Positions 17,840 through 26,027 of a DNA stretch of 64,000 nt are shown here, piece after piece. Made by a program: the position numbers and the translations under genes. Location: positions 4,155,001 through 4,219,000 of the forward strand of contig NZ_CP022657.1 of assembly GCF_002243515.1 (NCBI RefSeq), written 5' to 3'. The notes under the pieces were generated by a model that was not told the DNA's origin, did not search any database, and worked only from the letters and a program-made list of their open reading frames with translations. The stretch comes from Tumebacillus algifaecis (lineage in GTDB: Bacteria > Bacillota > Bacilli > Tumebacillales > Tumebacillaceae). Every line of letters starts with the position of its first letter. Within the stretch, counting starts at the first letter, position 1.

Positions 17840-19365
17840 CGACGAATCTCCTTTTGTTCAAGCGCAGTGTGGTACACCGTTTCTTTATTCGAAGCGAGAT
17901 ATAAAATCATAAAGGGCACGGCACCATTTTTGATACATACAAAGACCAAGTTGTCCGAGTCACTGCCAAGCATCAGCAAACTCAAATTGATCAAAAACGG
18001 CAAGATGAGCAGGCGACTGTCTCCTTTTTCCCACGTTAGAATCCAGATTCTCAGCCTTCGCACATACACGCCAAAGATGATAAACGAGGTCGAAGCGGCA
18101 AAGATGCCAAAGTTCAGCATCGCCTCTCCGGTCAGCCCGTAAATGCGTGAGGAAAATTTTTGTCCCGGTGAATCTTCGATTGAGCCGTATTGCAATTCGG
18201 TCCCTTCCTTGAGCTTGGTGTCAGGACGACCCGGCCAGAACGAAGACGGAATCAATAGCGCAGCCGACCCTAAATAGGTCCGCCCATAAGCGTATTCAAA
18301 GCCGTTGTCCGGGATGTTCAGCCGATAGAGCAGATAGGCTTGTACGTCGCTTCTCCCAAGGTCGGCGAGCAAGGTCGTTTCGAGGCCGCGATTGTGGGAG
18401 GACTGCAAATCTTCTTTTGCCGACCCGCCTTCGACCAACGCCTGAATCCCTTCGACGCCACCCGCTTTATAAAATCCATAGATGTACATAAAGGAGATGA
18501 GGAAAACCAAAGCGACGGCGATAAACTGTTTGGACATCGGACGCACCCAAAGGTGGATCATGCCCGCAGCCCAAAACAGACCCCAGATCGTGTTGGAACG
18601 AGAACCGCGCAGACCGCCGAATAATAATTTCAGTATGAAATAGACGCCGAGGATGGCGATGATCACCAGCCAGCTTTTCGACCATTTTTTCTCTTGGGTA
18701 TAGACCACCCAGAACATGAGGAAGAGGATGGGGAAGCTCTCGGAGATCATGAACACGAAGCCCATGCCTTTGAAGTTTTCCGCAGCCCCTTCTTCAAATG
18801 CGGTGATGTAGCCGACGATCCCGCCGCTTTGTGCGTAGACGATCATCTGCAGGCCACCGGTGAGCAACAGCCCACCGATGACGAAGATCAAGAACCGCCG
18901 TCTGTTGATCGTCCAGCGCATCGTCCGCTTGGGAAGCGATTTGATGCTGAATCCAAAGTCGCGTATGACGCGGTAGATCACCAGTCCGAAAAAGTTGACC
19001 CATGCCATCCATCCGAGCCAGTCCCGCCAATCGGCTGGCGGGATGACGTAACGCATCCAGTAGTCATACGTGATATGCATCAGTGGAGCAGCAAAGAAAA
19101 AGTGCGCCATGAACAGCCCCAGGATGCCGGCCGGATCGAACAGGTCGTATCTTCCGGTCATCCAGTTCACCGCATCGATCAGCACGATCAGCCCGCTCAG
19201 TCCGATCGGCACCAAAAACCAGTGCAGATAGTGCGGATCTTTATACACGAGCCAGGTGAAGATCGAGACCACGATGTAACTGGGCAGGACATAACTCAAA
19301 ATGCGCATGTTGGCTTGTTGACGATCGACTCTAGTTTGCAGAAACAATTGTTGCAGATTCGTCAT
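17836..19365 (-). CDS. Wzy-like polysaccharide polymerase, membrane protein
   Basis: This 509-residue protein has about eleven to twelve hydrophobic helices and a long extracellular loop (about 295-400) between the later ones, the shape of O-antigen/EPS polymerases. These join lipid-linked repeat units on the outer face of the membrane. Sequence identity within this class is poor, so the call rests on topology and on the position between a flippase and a glycosyltransferase gene. It overlaps the flippase gene by 35 nt, with its ATG at 19365 inside the end of that gene. An O-antigen ligase is the main alternative. Confidence 0.75.
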   Translation of the reverse strand: MTNLQQLFLQTRVDRQQANMRILSYVLPSYIVVSIFTWLVYKDPHYLHWFLVPIGLSGLIVLIDAVNWMTGRYDLFDPAGILGLFMAHFFFAAPLMHITYDYWMRYVIPPADWRDWLGWMAWVNFFGLVIYRVIRDFGFSIKSLPKRTMRWTINRRRFLIFVIGGLLLTGGLQMIVYAQSGGIVGYITAFEEGAAENFKGMGFVFMISESFPILFLMFWVVYTQEKKWSKSWLVIIAILGVYFILKLLFGGLRGSRSNTIWGLFWAAGMIHLWVRPMSKQFIAVALVFLISFMYIYGFYKAGGVEGIQALVEGGSAKEDLQSSHNRGLETTLLADLGRSDVQAYLLYRLNIPDNGFEYAYGRTYLGSAALLIPSSFWPGRPDTKLKEGTELQYGSIEDSPGQKFSSRIYGLTGEAMLNFGIFAASTSFIIFGVYVRRLRIWILTWEKGDSRLLILPFLINLSLLMLGSDSDNLVFVCIKNGAVPFMILYLASNKETVYHTALEQKEIRR

Positions 19366-20605
19366 GGGGTTCCCCCTTGCGCAACGCGTACAGATTCAGA
19401 CCGAGCGTTGCGAGCGTCAAAAACGCGTAGCCTACGGTCATCGCGATCGCGGCGCCCATGATGCCTTGCACCGGGACAAGCCACCAAGAGAGGGCGGTCA
19501 CCAGCGCTGTCATCAGAGCAAACAGCGGGACCTGCGCTTTGAACAGGCGAGCGGCCGTCGCACCATACCAGAAGATTGAGGACAGGTTGGAAATGCCGGA
19601 ACCGATCATCAGAACGAGCAACACATCTGCGTGCAGCGCGTACTCCGGCCCATAGGACAGCTCCAAAAATGTTGCACCGAACAGCCAAGCGCACAAGACG
19701 CCAAACGCTCCGATGCCAGCACCGAGCGCGGTCAATTTGAGCAACAGCTTTTTGAACGCGGTGCGATTCGTTTGAAAGTAGACGGCGAGCCGTGATGAAG
19801 CGGTCTGCCCGAGCGCGTTGATGATCGTCTGGTTCGCCAACCACAAGTAGGCCAAAGCTGCATAGATGCCAAGCTCGGCCACGCTCCATGCATGTTCAAT
19901 AAAATAGCGAGGCACGTTGAAGTTGAGATTGGTCAGCAAGGACGCGATGCCCATCGGCAGTGCCAGTCGCGTCAACATCCACAGGCGTTGGCGCTGGAAA
20001 GCAGGCTTGGTGCCAAACGGTTCCGGAGCGGCCAAAGCGAGCCGATTGCCATTTTTCGCATCATATAGGAGAAGGCTGACCAGCCACATCACCGCCTGAG
20101 CGGTGACAGCCCAAACCACAGAGCCTGTAGCAAACAGACAGATCACAAACAAGATCAAGGTACCGACGCCGCGCAACACCAGCGATTTGGAGATGAGATC
20201 CATCCGCTCTCGCTGCTGAAACAACCCGTAATACACGTCGGAAACCGCTTCAAACGCTTTGGCCAAGCCAACGAGCAAGACCACATACGCGGTGGTCGGG
20301 TCATAGCCAAAGAGGACGGTAAGCACGGCGATGACGACGAGTGACAAGAGCGCCATCAACAGCCGCAACCCGAGATAATCGGCAAAAAGGTAGGTCCGCT
20401 TGGCGTCTGTCGCTTGTACCATGCGCAGCTGTAAATTCAAAAACAGCACCACCGGCGCTGTCAGTGCCAACCCCAGCGCATACTGCCCGACCATCTCCGG
20501 ATTCCCTAGCTGTGCCAAGGCGACCATCATCCCCCACTGACACACCGTGTACCCCAGATTACCCGCGAGCGTCCAAGAAAAATTGCGTCGTAACGAGAAT
20601 CCCAT
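19331..20605 (-). CDS. Wzx-like oligosaccharide flippase
   Basis: This 424-residue membrane protein has about twelve helices and fits the MOP/Wzx polysaccharide flippase family. It starts with FSLRRNFSWTLAGNLGYTVC, the usual N-terminal amphipathic stretch plus first helix, and has the paired helices GTLILFVICLFATGSVVWAV and IGAFGVLCAWLFGATFL. It would move the undecaprenyl-linked repeat unit across the membrane for the polymerase. It is the first gene of the ten-gene minus-strand operon, about 100 bp from an extended -10 promoter. The start site has only a weak purine-rich ribosome site (GAGAAGAAG). Confidence 0.85.
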   Translation of the reverse strand: MGFSLRRNFSWTLAGNLGYTVCQWGMMVALAQLGNPEMVGQYALGLALTAPVVLFLNLQLRMVQATDAKRTYLFADYLGLRLLMALLSLVVIAVLTVLFGYDPTTAYVVLLVGLAKAFEAVSDVYYGLFQQRERMDLISKSLVLRGVGTLILFVICLFATGSVVWAVTAQAVMWLVSLLLYDAKNGNRLALAAPEPFGTKPAFQRQRLWMLTRLALPMGIASLLTNLNFNVPRYFIEHAWSVAELGIYAALAYLWLANQTIINALGQTASSRLAVYFQTNRTAFKKLLLKLTALGAGIGAFGVLCAWLFGATFLELSYGPEYALHADVLLVLMIGSGISNLSSIFWYGATAARLFKAQVPLFALMTALVTALSWWLVPVQGIMGAAIAMTVGYAFLTLATLGLNLYALRKGEPHDESATIVSAN

Positions 20606-20705
20606 CTTCTTCTCAGATCCCCCAATTGCAGGCCATATTAGATTTTTTGCTTTAGCGATTATTCTAATATACTTAATTTACATTAGAACATAACTTCATG
20701 GGGTT

Positions 20706-20714
20706 ATTATACCA
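20706..20714 (-). promoter_or_regulatory. Extended -10 promoter of the polysaccharide operon
   Basis: On the minus strand TGGTATAAT is a perfect extended -10, with no good -35 at 16 to 18 bp. It sits inside an imperfect inverted repeat bounded by GGGG and CCCC (20700-20721), which may be an operator. Transcription would start about 95 nt before the flippase gene. Confidence 0.5.
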
Positions 20715-20782
20715 TATCCCCCAAAGAATTCTGTGATAGATTCGTGAGTTCTCGACAAATAGTTAAAATGACTTTATTTAAA

Positions 20783-21099
20783 AATGTAACTATATGCAAT
20801 CATATTTTTGTAACGGACTTACTCTGTCCCCTATATTAACATCTATGGAAATTAAGGATGTTTTTCCTCCTTGTTCTACAGGTCACCTCCTACTCAAGAA
20901 AGTCTGATTCTCACGCAGTTACATTTCACCACAAAATATTATCATTTAATTATTTCGAATTTGTCTTTTGTGTAGTTACATTAATAAAAATCATTTGCTA
21001 AATATGTAATCATCTGGTAAAATAAAAAACGAAGGGGCTGACATAAGTTCTAAGTTCAGTTCCCTCTCCTATGATCCATAACACGGAGGTGAGTTACAT
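20783..21099. promoter_or_regulatory. Four copies of AGTTACAT around the peptide promoter
   Basis: AGTTACATT occurs at 20917-20925 and 20974-20982, inverted at 20783-20791, and AGTTACAT recurs at 21092-21099 just before the peptide ATG. The ~490-bp gap between the flippase and the peptide gene is AT-rich, holds no convincing longer gene, and carries divergent promoters. The repeats may bind a regulator of the peptide cassette; chance in AT-rich DNA is possible. Confidence 0.3.
20995..21023 (+). promoter_or_regulatory. Promoter of the peptide/radical SAM cassette
   Basis: TTGCTA (20995-21000) and TAAAAT (21018-21023) are 17 bp apart, the best sigma-A-like pair in the gap. The predicted start near 21030 leaves a leader of about 70 nt before the 27-codon peptide gene. 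Confidence 0.6.
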
Positions 21100-21181
21100 G
21101 TCATTGCTGGCACAGGTAAAAACAATCACTGCAAATGTAGAACGCACTCGTAACGAAACTAACAACATCAACATCAATTAA
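21098..21181 (+). CDS. 27-residue peptide, candidate RiPP precursor
   Basis: The short frame begins ATG after a strong GGAGGTGA site six bases upstream and encodes MSLLAQVKTITANVER followed by TRNETNNININ, then TAA. The N-terminal half is amphipathic (a possible leader) and the C-terminal half is Asn/Thr/Ile-rich without Cys (a possible core). It is followed by a hairpin and then by a B12-type radical SAM gene and an exporter, the standard order of a ribosomally made, modified peptide. Codon choice and ribosome site argue for real translation. Product class, cleavage site and modification are unknown. A regulatory leader peptide for the downstream gene is the alternative. Confidence 0.72.
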   Translation: MSLLAQVKTITANVERTRNETNNININ

Positions 21182-21194
21182 GAATCGGGAGGGA

Positions 21195-21249
21195 ATGCTG
21201 CTCGTTCTGCTCGCGACATCTGCGACACGGAACGAGCAGTATCCTTTTT
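21195..21249 (+). terminator. Intercistronic terminator/attenuator hairpin
   Basis: A 13-bp stem (21195-21207 with 21230-21242, one G-U pair; core CTGCTCGTTC/GAACGAGCAG) carries an inner 4-bp helix (TCGC/GCGA) and is followed by CCTTTTTC. It lies between the peptide gene and the radical SAM gene, so it should let most transcripts stop after the peptide and give precursor excess over enzyme. Confidence 0.85.
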
Positions 21250-21268
21250 CAAAAGGGAGGTTTTCAGG

Positions 21269-23497
21269 ATGAGCACACTCTTGTTATATCCACCGATCAC
21301 TGATCCAACCTCAGGCTATCACAGCTTGATTTACCTAGAAACGTACGCCCGTCAACAAGGCTTCCAAGAAATTGACATCATCGATACGAACATCGAGGCG
21401 TTTTTATATACAATGACTCCCAACCAAATTGAACAGATCAAACAACACATCCGTATGCGACGCGAGCAATTGGAGTCTCAGGTGAACTTGGATGCGGCCG
21501 AACAGATGGAGCTTTTGCACCTGTGGAAGTCTGAACATTTCAACTTCGACAGCTTGCAAACTGCCGTAGCCACATTGCGGGATGAGCGTGCTTTCTACGA
21601 TTATTTCCAATACCGTCCTGCTGCCGAACTACTCTCAAACTGGCTCAATGTTTTGTCTGTCCTCGGATATCCTGGGCAATTCGCAGGGTTTAGCCTCTCG
21701 ATCCGTTCGCAATTCAATTTGATGAGTTCAAACGACATGAGTGATCATGAAATTACGAAACGCGTCACACAACCTTTTGTTCCCTACTATCAAGAAATAC
21801 TCTTCCCGCACATCCGTGACAAAGGCTACAAAACGATCGGTATTAATGTAACGTACTGTGCACAGCTGCCCTTCGCACTCGCGCTCGGTCGCATGATCCG
21901 TGCAGAGTTCCCGGAAACTATCATCCTGTACGGCGGCACAGAGGTCGCCGATGTTTGGAAGTACCTCACTCACAAATCAGAGTTCTTCACCATCTTCGAC
22001 GTAGCCGACGCCTGTGTTGTCGGTGAAGGGGAATCTGCCTTCACTAGCCTGCTTCGCATGGTTGAGGAGGGAGGAAATTTCAGCCCGCTCGCCAACACGT
22101 TGTTCCATCCGAAACATGAGCTGGCAGCCCCTGAAGAATTGATCGTGTACCAACCGATTCATGATTTGCCGACCCCGGACTATAGTAAGTTGAATTGGGA
22201 TCTTTACCTGTCGCCTCACCCCTATGTCTACTACTCTCCATCACGGGGCTGTTATTGGAACAAATGCACCTTTTGTGACTATGGATTGAATTTCGATTCT
22301 CCGACCAGTCCTTGGCGTCAAACTCCCTTGGACAAAATCGTGGAAGACCTGAGAGTACTCTCCAGACAGTATAAGCACATCTATTTTTCAGTCGATGTAC
22401 TTGCACCCGCCCTCTTGTTGAAGTTGGCCGAACGTCTGCTCGAAGAGAAGATTGAGATTCGCTGGGGTGCTGAGATTCGGTTGGAGGAATATTGGTCCCC
22501 CGAGCGATGCAAACTGCTGAAAGCAAGCGGGTGTACCGATATTTCTGTTGGATTTGAATCTGGCAATCAACGAATTTTGAATCTCATCAACAAAGGTACG
22601 CAAGTCATGAAAATTCAAGAAACCATTCAGAATTTCTACGATGCGAACATCGGGGTTCAGGTGATGGGTTTCACCGGTTTCCCTACTGAAACGCTCGAAG
22701 ATGGCTTAGAGTCGGTTCAGTTTTTGCATGAGCATATTGAGAAGTGGACATTTGGCGGTTTAGGAACGTTTGTCTTAACACCTGGAGCGATCGTCGCCAA
22801 AGAACCTGCCCGTTTTGACCTACACAACGTCGGTCCTTACCAAGGGGAGGACATCGTCCGCCAACTGCATTTTGAAAATCCCTCCGGTCAGAGCCTAGCC
22901 GATCAGGACACGTTGAACGAAGCGAAGAAAAAGTTAGTAAAAAACCATTTTGATCGACCTTGGGTTGGGGGAATCGATACCGGACATACGATGTTTTACC
23001 ATGATCGCTATGGAACAGAAATAGTCCGTGTCCTGCATGAAGGTGATCATACGGCCAGCGTGGAAGAGGTCTACACGCTTAACGGGATGATCGCGGAAGA
23101 TATCCCGCATTTCCCGGTTGAGTTCCTGTTCAGTGGAGGCAATTTGGATGATCTGCACCACGTATCTACCAACAAACAAAAAGGCTTGATGCATCATGAA
23201 ATTCAAGCTCTGCTCCGAGAGCGCACGTTACAGCGGGCAGACTCGGTGACTGAACTCCGCCGCTATTTCATCAAAAATGATGGGACCCCGTTCCCATTCC
23301 CAGAAGCGATGATCGATTTCTTGACGCATTTCTCGTCGCATCGATCGCTCAGCGATCTGCTGCCTCAATTGCCAGAGGAACTTCGAGAGGTGTACAGAGA
23401 GCTATGGGCGCATAGTGTGGAGCATCATTTTATCCGTCCGCTGACCCAGTACGATCAGCAACCGATCCCCACAACTCACGAGCTCACAACTTCCTAA
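21269..23497 (+). CDS. B12-binding-type radical SAM enzyme, CX4CX2C motif
   Basis: This 742-residue protein has a Rossmann-like N-terminal region (about 1-280), resembling the cobalamin-binding domain of B12-dependent radical SAM enzymes, with ILYGGTEVADVWKYL near 213 and VVGEGESAFTSLL near 245. The clear DxHxxG cobalamin-ligand motif is absent. The radical SAM core starts near 325 with SRGCYWNKCTFCDYG: the cluster cysteines are spaced CX4CX2C rather than CX3CX2C. It continues with SVGFESGNQRILNLINKG and VMGFTGFPTET. The last ~60 residues (FLTHFSSHRSLSDLLPQL) look like a winged-helix, possibly a peptide-recognition element. Context makes it the likely modifying enzyme of the 27-residue peptide; the reaction (C-methylation, epimerisation or other) cannot be told. 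Confidence 0.85.
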   Translation: MSTLLLYPPITDPTSGYHSLIYLETYARQQGFQEIDIIDTNIEAFLYTMTPNQIEQIKQHIRMRREQLESQVNLDAAEQMELLHLWKSEHFNFDSLQTAVATLRDERAFYDYFQYRPAAELLSNWLNVLSVLGYPGQFAGFSLSIRSQFNLMSSNDMSDHEITKRVTQPFVPYYQEILFPHIRDKGYKTIGINVTYCAQLPFALALGRMIRAEFPETIILYGGTEVADVWKYLTHKSEFFTIFDVADACVVGEGESAFTSLLRMVEEGGNFSPLANTLFHPKHELAAPEELIVYQPIHDLPTPDYSKLNWDLYLSPHPYVYYSPSRGCYWNKCTFCDYGLNFDSPTSPWRQTPLDKIVEDLRVLSRQYKHIYFSVDVLAPALLLKLAERLLEEKIEIRWGAEIRLEEYWSPERCKLLKASGCTDISVGFESGNQRILNLINKGTQVMKIQETIQNFYDANIGVQVMGFTGFPTETLEDGLESVQFLHEHIEKWTFGGLGTFVLTPGAIVAKEPARFDLHNVGPYQGEDIVRQLHFENPSGQSLADQDTLNEAKKKLVKNHFDRPWVGGIDTGHTMFYHDRYGTEIVRVLHEGDHTASVEEVYTLNGMIAEDIPHFPVEFLFSGGNLDDLHHVSTNKQKGLMHHEIQALLRERTLQRADSVTELRRYFIKNDGTPFPFPEAMIDFLTHFSSHRSLSDLLPQLPEELREVYRELWAHSVEHHFIRPLTQYDQQPIPTTHELTTS

Positions 23498-23506
23498 GAG
23501 ATTGGA

Positions 23507-24784
23507 ATGTTCCCAATGTCCTCACTTTCTGCTGGATTGGGCAGCCTATTTAGCAACCGGAATTTTCGAAATCTTTGGTTTGGACAGACTATCTCCTCTT
23601 TCGGCGATGTCGTGTACAGCATTTCGATTTCGTGGTACGTGTTTGAACAAACAGGCTCGTCCATGCATGTGGCACTATTACTCGTTGCAACCTTTTTGCC
23701 TGAAGTGATCTTTGGCATGTTCCTCGGAGCCCTTGCTGACCGCTGGAATCGGAAGTTGCTGATGCAGATCGCAGATCTGTTTCAATTTACAGCAACCGCT
23801 TTGCTTGCCCTCTCCTTTTGGTTCGGCACATTTGCACTGTGGCAGATCTATCTGGTATCGATTTGCTTATCGCTAGGAAAGTCACTTTTCTCCAGCTCAC
23901 TCACTGCATGGCTACCTGAAATCGTTGAAAAGGAGCAGTTGCTGCGCGCCAATTCTCTCATGTCTACATCCAAGCAGGTCAACCGCTTGTTCGGCGCAAC
24001 GGTCGGAGGGATCCTGATCGCTTGGGCGGGCGCTATTGTCACAATTGCGATCGATTCACTTACCTTTTTGGTCTCCTTGGGATTTCTCATGATGGTACGG
24101 TACCGAGTGAGTGAATCACTCGATCGGAAGACATCTGACACCTCGATTTGGGCCGATATCAAGGTAGGCCTCCGCTGGATGAGCAAGCAGCCGATCATCC
24201 TCCTGCTCGTCGTGATCGGGATGATCAGCAATGTGGCACTCGGGCCGACCAACGTGCTACCCCCGATGTATATTCAGGTGGAAATGCAGTCGGATGCCAG
24301 TGCGTTGGGTTTGTTCGATGCTGCGATCGGACTTGGTTTATTACTCGGCGGTATTTTGATCGGTGTAGTTTCCCCGCAAAGAATTGGCAGATGGTTTATC
24401 GGCGGTCTCGGAATACAGGGGCTAGGCATGATGCTCGTAGCACTAGCTCCTGCGCTGCCAGTCGCTTGCATCGGTAACTTCTGTATCGGCTTTGCGGTGA
24501 TGATGTCAGCCTTGCCACTCGGAACGCTGATTCAAGTGCTGACACCTTCTGCCATGCGAGGTCGGGTTGGTAGCGTAATGTCGATCGGTCTATCCTTGGC
24601 CATCCCGATCACTTACGGGGGGATTGGCGTTTTGGCTGCGCAGATCGGATCGAGAATGACGTATGTCCTTGGCGGTGGTCTCTTGCTAAGCTGCGTACTG
24701 CTAGGCATCCTCAACCCGCGATTGCGAGGCTACAGCCTAAACCAAGCTCCTGTCTCTACTCCAACCGTTGAACAAAGCGCCTAA
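23507..24784 (+). CDS. MFS exporter (MefA/EntS-like)
   Basis: This 425-residue transporter has twelve predicted helices and matches the MFS_3 group (MefA macrolide efflux, EntS siderophore export), which pump small molecules out with protons. The cytoplasmic loop signature between helices 2 and 3 reads GALADRWNRKLLMQIADL, and the second half opens with NRLFGATVGGILIAWAGAI. It begins nine bases after the radical SAM gene, with a weak ribosome site (GAGATTGGA) and an alternative ATG at 23516, so it is probably coupled to the enzyme gene. Export of, or immunity to, the modified peptide is the natural reading. Confidence 0.9.
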   Translation: MFPMSSLSAGLGSLFSNRNFRNLWFGQTISSFGDVVYSISISWYVFEQTGSSMHVALLLVATFLPEVIFGMFLGALADRWNRKLLMQIADLFQFTATALLALSFWFGTFALWQIYLVSICLSLGKSLFSSSLTAWLPEIVEKEQLLRANSLMSTSKQVNRLFGATVGGILIAWAGAIVTIAIDSLTFLVSLGFLMMVRYRVSESLDRKTSDTSIWADIKVGLRWMSKQPIILLLVVIGMISNVALGPTNVLPPMYIQVEMQSDASALGLFDAAIGLGLLLGGILIGVVSPQRIGRWFIGGLGIQGLGMMLVALAPALPVACIGNFCIGFAVMMSALPLGTLIQVLTPSAMRGRVGSVMSIGLSLAIPITYGGIGVLAAQIGSRMTYVLGGGLLLSCVLLGILNPRLRGYSLNQAPVSTPTVEQSA

Positions 24785-24816
24785 AGGACATCTCATACGG
24801 GATGTCCTTTTTTTGT
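24783..24816 (+). terminator. Terminator of the peptide cassette
   Basis: A 10-bp stem AAAGGACATC/GATGTCCTTT with an 8-nt loop leads into a T run, directly after the MFS stop. The following ~200 bp up to 25016 hold no gene I can support. Confidence 0.93.
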
Positions 24817-25016
24817 GTACACTATTTTTGAAACTTGTGAACCTTTTCCAGATCTCAAACGTACTATCTTTGAACTCATCTGTCTGTTTCTAAACGCCCG
24901 CAAGCATGTCCATAATCGCTGGTTTTGGGCATCTGAGGATTGATTCAATGCCCGTTTCCGACGCTGTTCTACCTGTTGTTCGCCCGAAAAATATTTCGCA
25001 AAAGGAAGTGACGTTC

Positions 25017-25964
25017 ATGCCCGCACATGAAGTGACCATACCTAGCACCTTTCCGCTTCAAGGCACGCTCAACATACCGCACCACAGCTCAGACCTGCTT
25101 CCCGCCATCCTCTTTCTGCACGGGTCCGGCCCGATCGACCGCAATTCGGATGCGCCAGGCCTGCCGATCAATTTGTTCAAACAGCTTGCTGAACACGCGG
25201 CCCGCATCGGATTTGCCTCGCTCCGCTATGACAAGCGCGGGATCGGCGCCAGCGGAGGCGATTACCACGCGGCAGGGATGTACGATCTAGTCGATGACGC
25301 GGTGGCTGCCGTCCGCTTTTTGAAAAACCAACCGGGCATCGACCCGGAGCGCATCTACGTGCTCGGCCACAGCGAAGGCGCGATTCTCGCCCCGCAATTG
25401 TTCGAGCGTGAAGCGGTCAAAGGGCTGCTCCTCCTCTCCGGCATCGCCGAATCGCTGAAAGTCACCGTCGCTCGCCAAAATGACATGGCCTTCACCGAAC
25501 TTGCCAAGATGTCCGGATGGAAGGGCTTCCTGATCCGCCTGTTCAAAGTGGCCGACAAAGGACGCAAAGATAGCGACAAGACGGTCGCAAAGCTTACCAA
25601 CTCCACGACCGACACGATCCGCATCAAAGGGGTCAAAGTAAACGCCAAGTGGTTCCGCGAACATTACGCGTATGATATTTGCAATACCTTGCCCCATGTG
25701 AGCTGCCCGACGCTGGTCGTCACTGGAAGCAAAGACATCCAAGTCCTGCCCGAGCACGCCGAAACGATCGCTTCTCTCGTCTCCGGCCCGAGCGAATGGC
25801 ATCTCATCCCCGACCTCCACCACCTCCTGCGCAAAGATGCGGGGGAACCATCGATGCTCGGCCTGAAAGCAACGTACAAAAAAGCGGTGCAACTGCCGAT
25901 CGACAAAGAGCTGCTCGACCTGATCAACGATTGGCTACAACGCCAAGAACGAGCGGAGTCATAG
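25017..25964 (+). CDS. Alpha/beta hydrolase
   Basis: This 315-residue cytoplasmic hydrolase has the oxyanion region AILFLHGSGPIDRNSD near residue 33, the nucleophile elbow GHSEGA (Ser near 122), the acid in VVTGSKDIQVLPEHAE near 240 and the catalytic His in LIPDLHHLLRK near 265. It resembles the YtmA/Yqkd and acyl-peptide-hydrolase-like esterases; the substrate is unknown. The start at 25017 (MPAHEVTIP) follows AAGGAAGTG; the longer frame from 24906 has no ribosome site and poor coding character. It is monocistronic. Confidence 0.88.
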   Translation: MPAHEVTIPSTFPLQGTLNIPHHSSDLLPAILFLHGSGPIDRNSDAPGLPINLFKQLAEHAARIGFASLRYDKRGIGASGGDYHAAGMYDLVDDAVAAVRFLKNQPGIDPERIYVLGHSEGAILAPQLFEREAVKGLLLLSGIAESLKVTVARQNDMAFTELAKMSGWKGFLIRLFKVADKGRKDSDKTVAKLTNSTTDTIRIKGVKVNAKWFREHYAYDICNTLPHVSCPTLVVTGSKDIQVLPEHAETIASLVSGPSEWHLIPDLHHLLRKDAGEPSMLGLKATYKKAVQLPIDKELLDLINDWLQRQERAES

Positions 25965-25974
25965 AGTGTAAAAC

Positions 25975-25997
25975 GAAGCCTTCGGGCTTCTTTTTTG
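25975..25997 (+). terminator. Terminator of the hydrolase gene
   Basis: GAAGCC-TTCG-GGCTTC (25975-25990), a UUCG tetraloop hairpin, is followed by six T. Confidence 0.92.
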
Positions 25998-26027
25998 TTA
26001 TCATGATCTCGAAAGGTGGGACCACCC

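Noticed and set aside
20761-20890. Tiny minus-strand ORFs in the gap before the peptide gene, one with GGAGGTG
   Set aside because: The best would be a 16-codon GTG frame overlapping its own ribosome site, with no sensible composition; treated as chance.
24906-25016. N-terminal extension of the alpha/beta hydrolase
   Set aside because: The upstream ATG has no ribosome site, and hydrolase homology begins after 25017, where AAGGAAGTG precedes an ATG.
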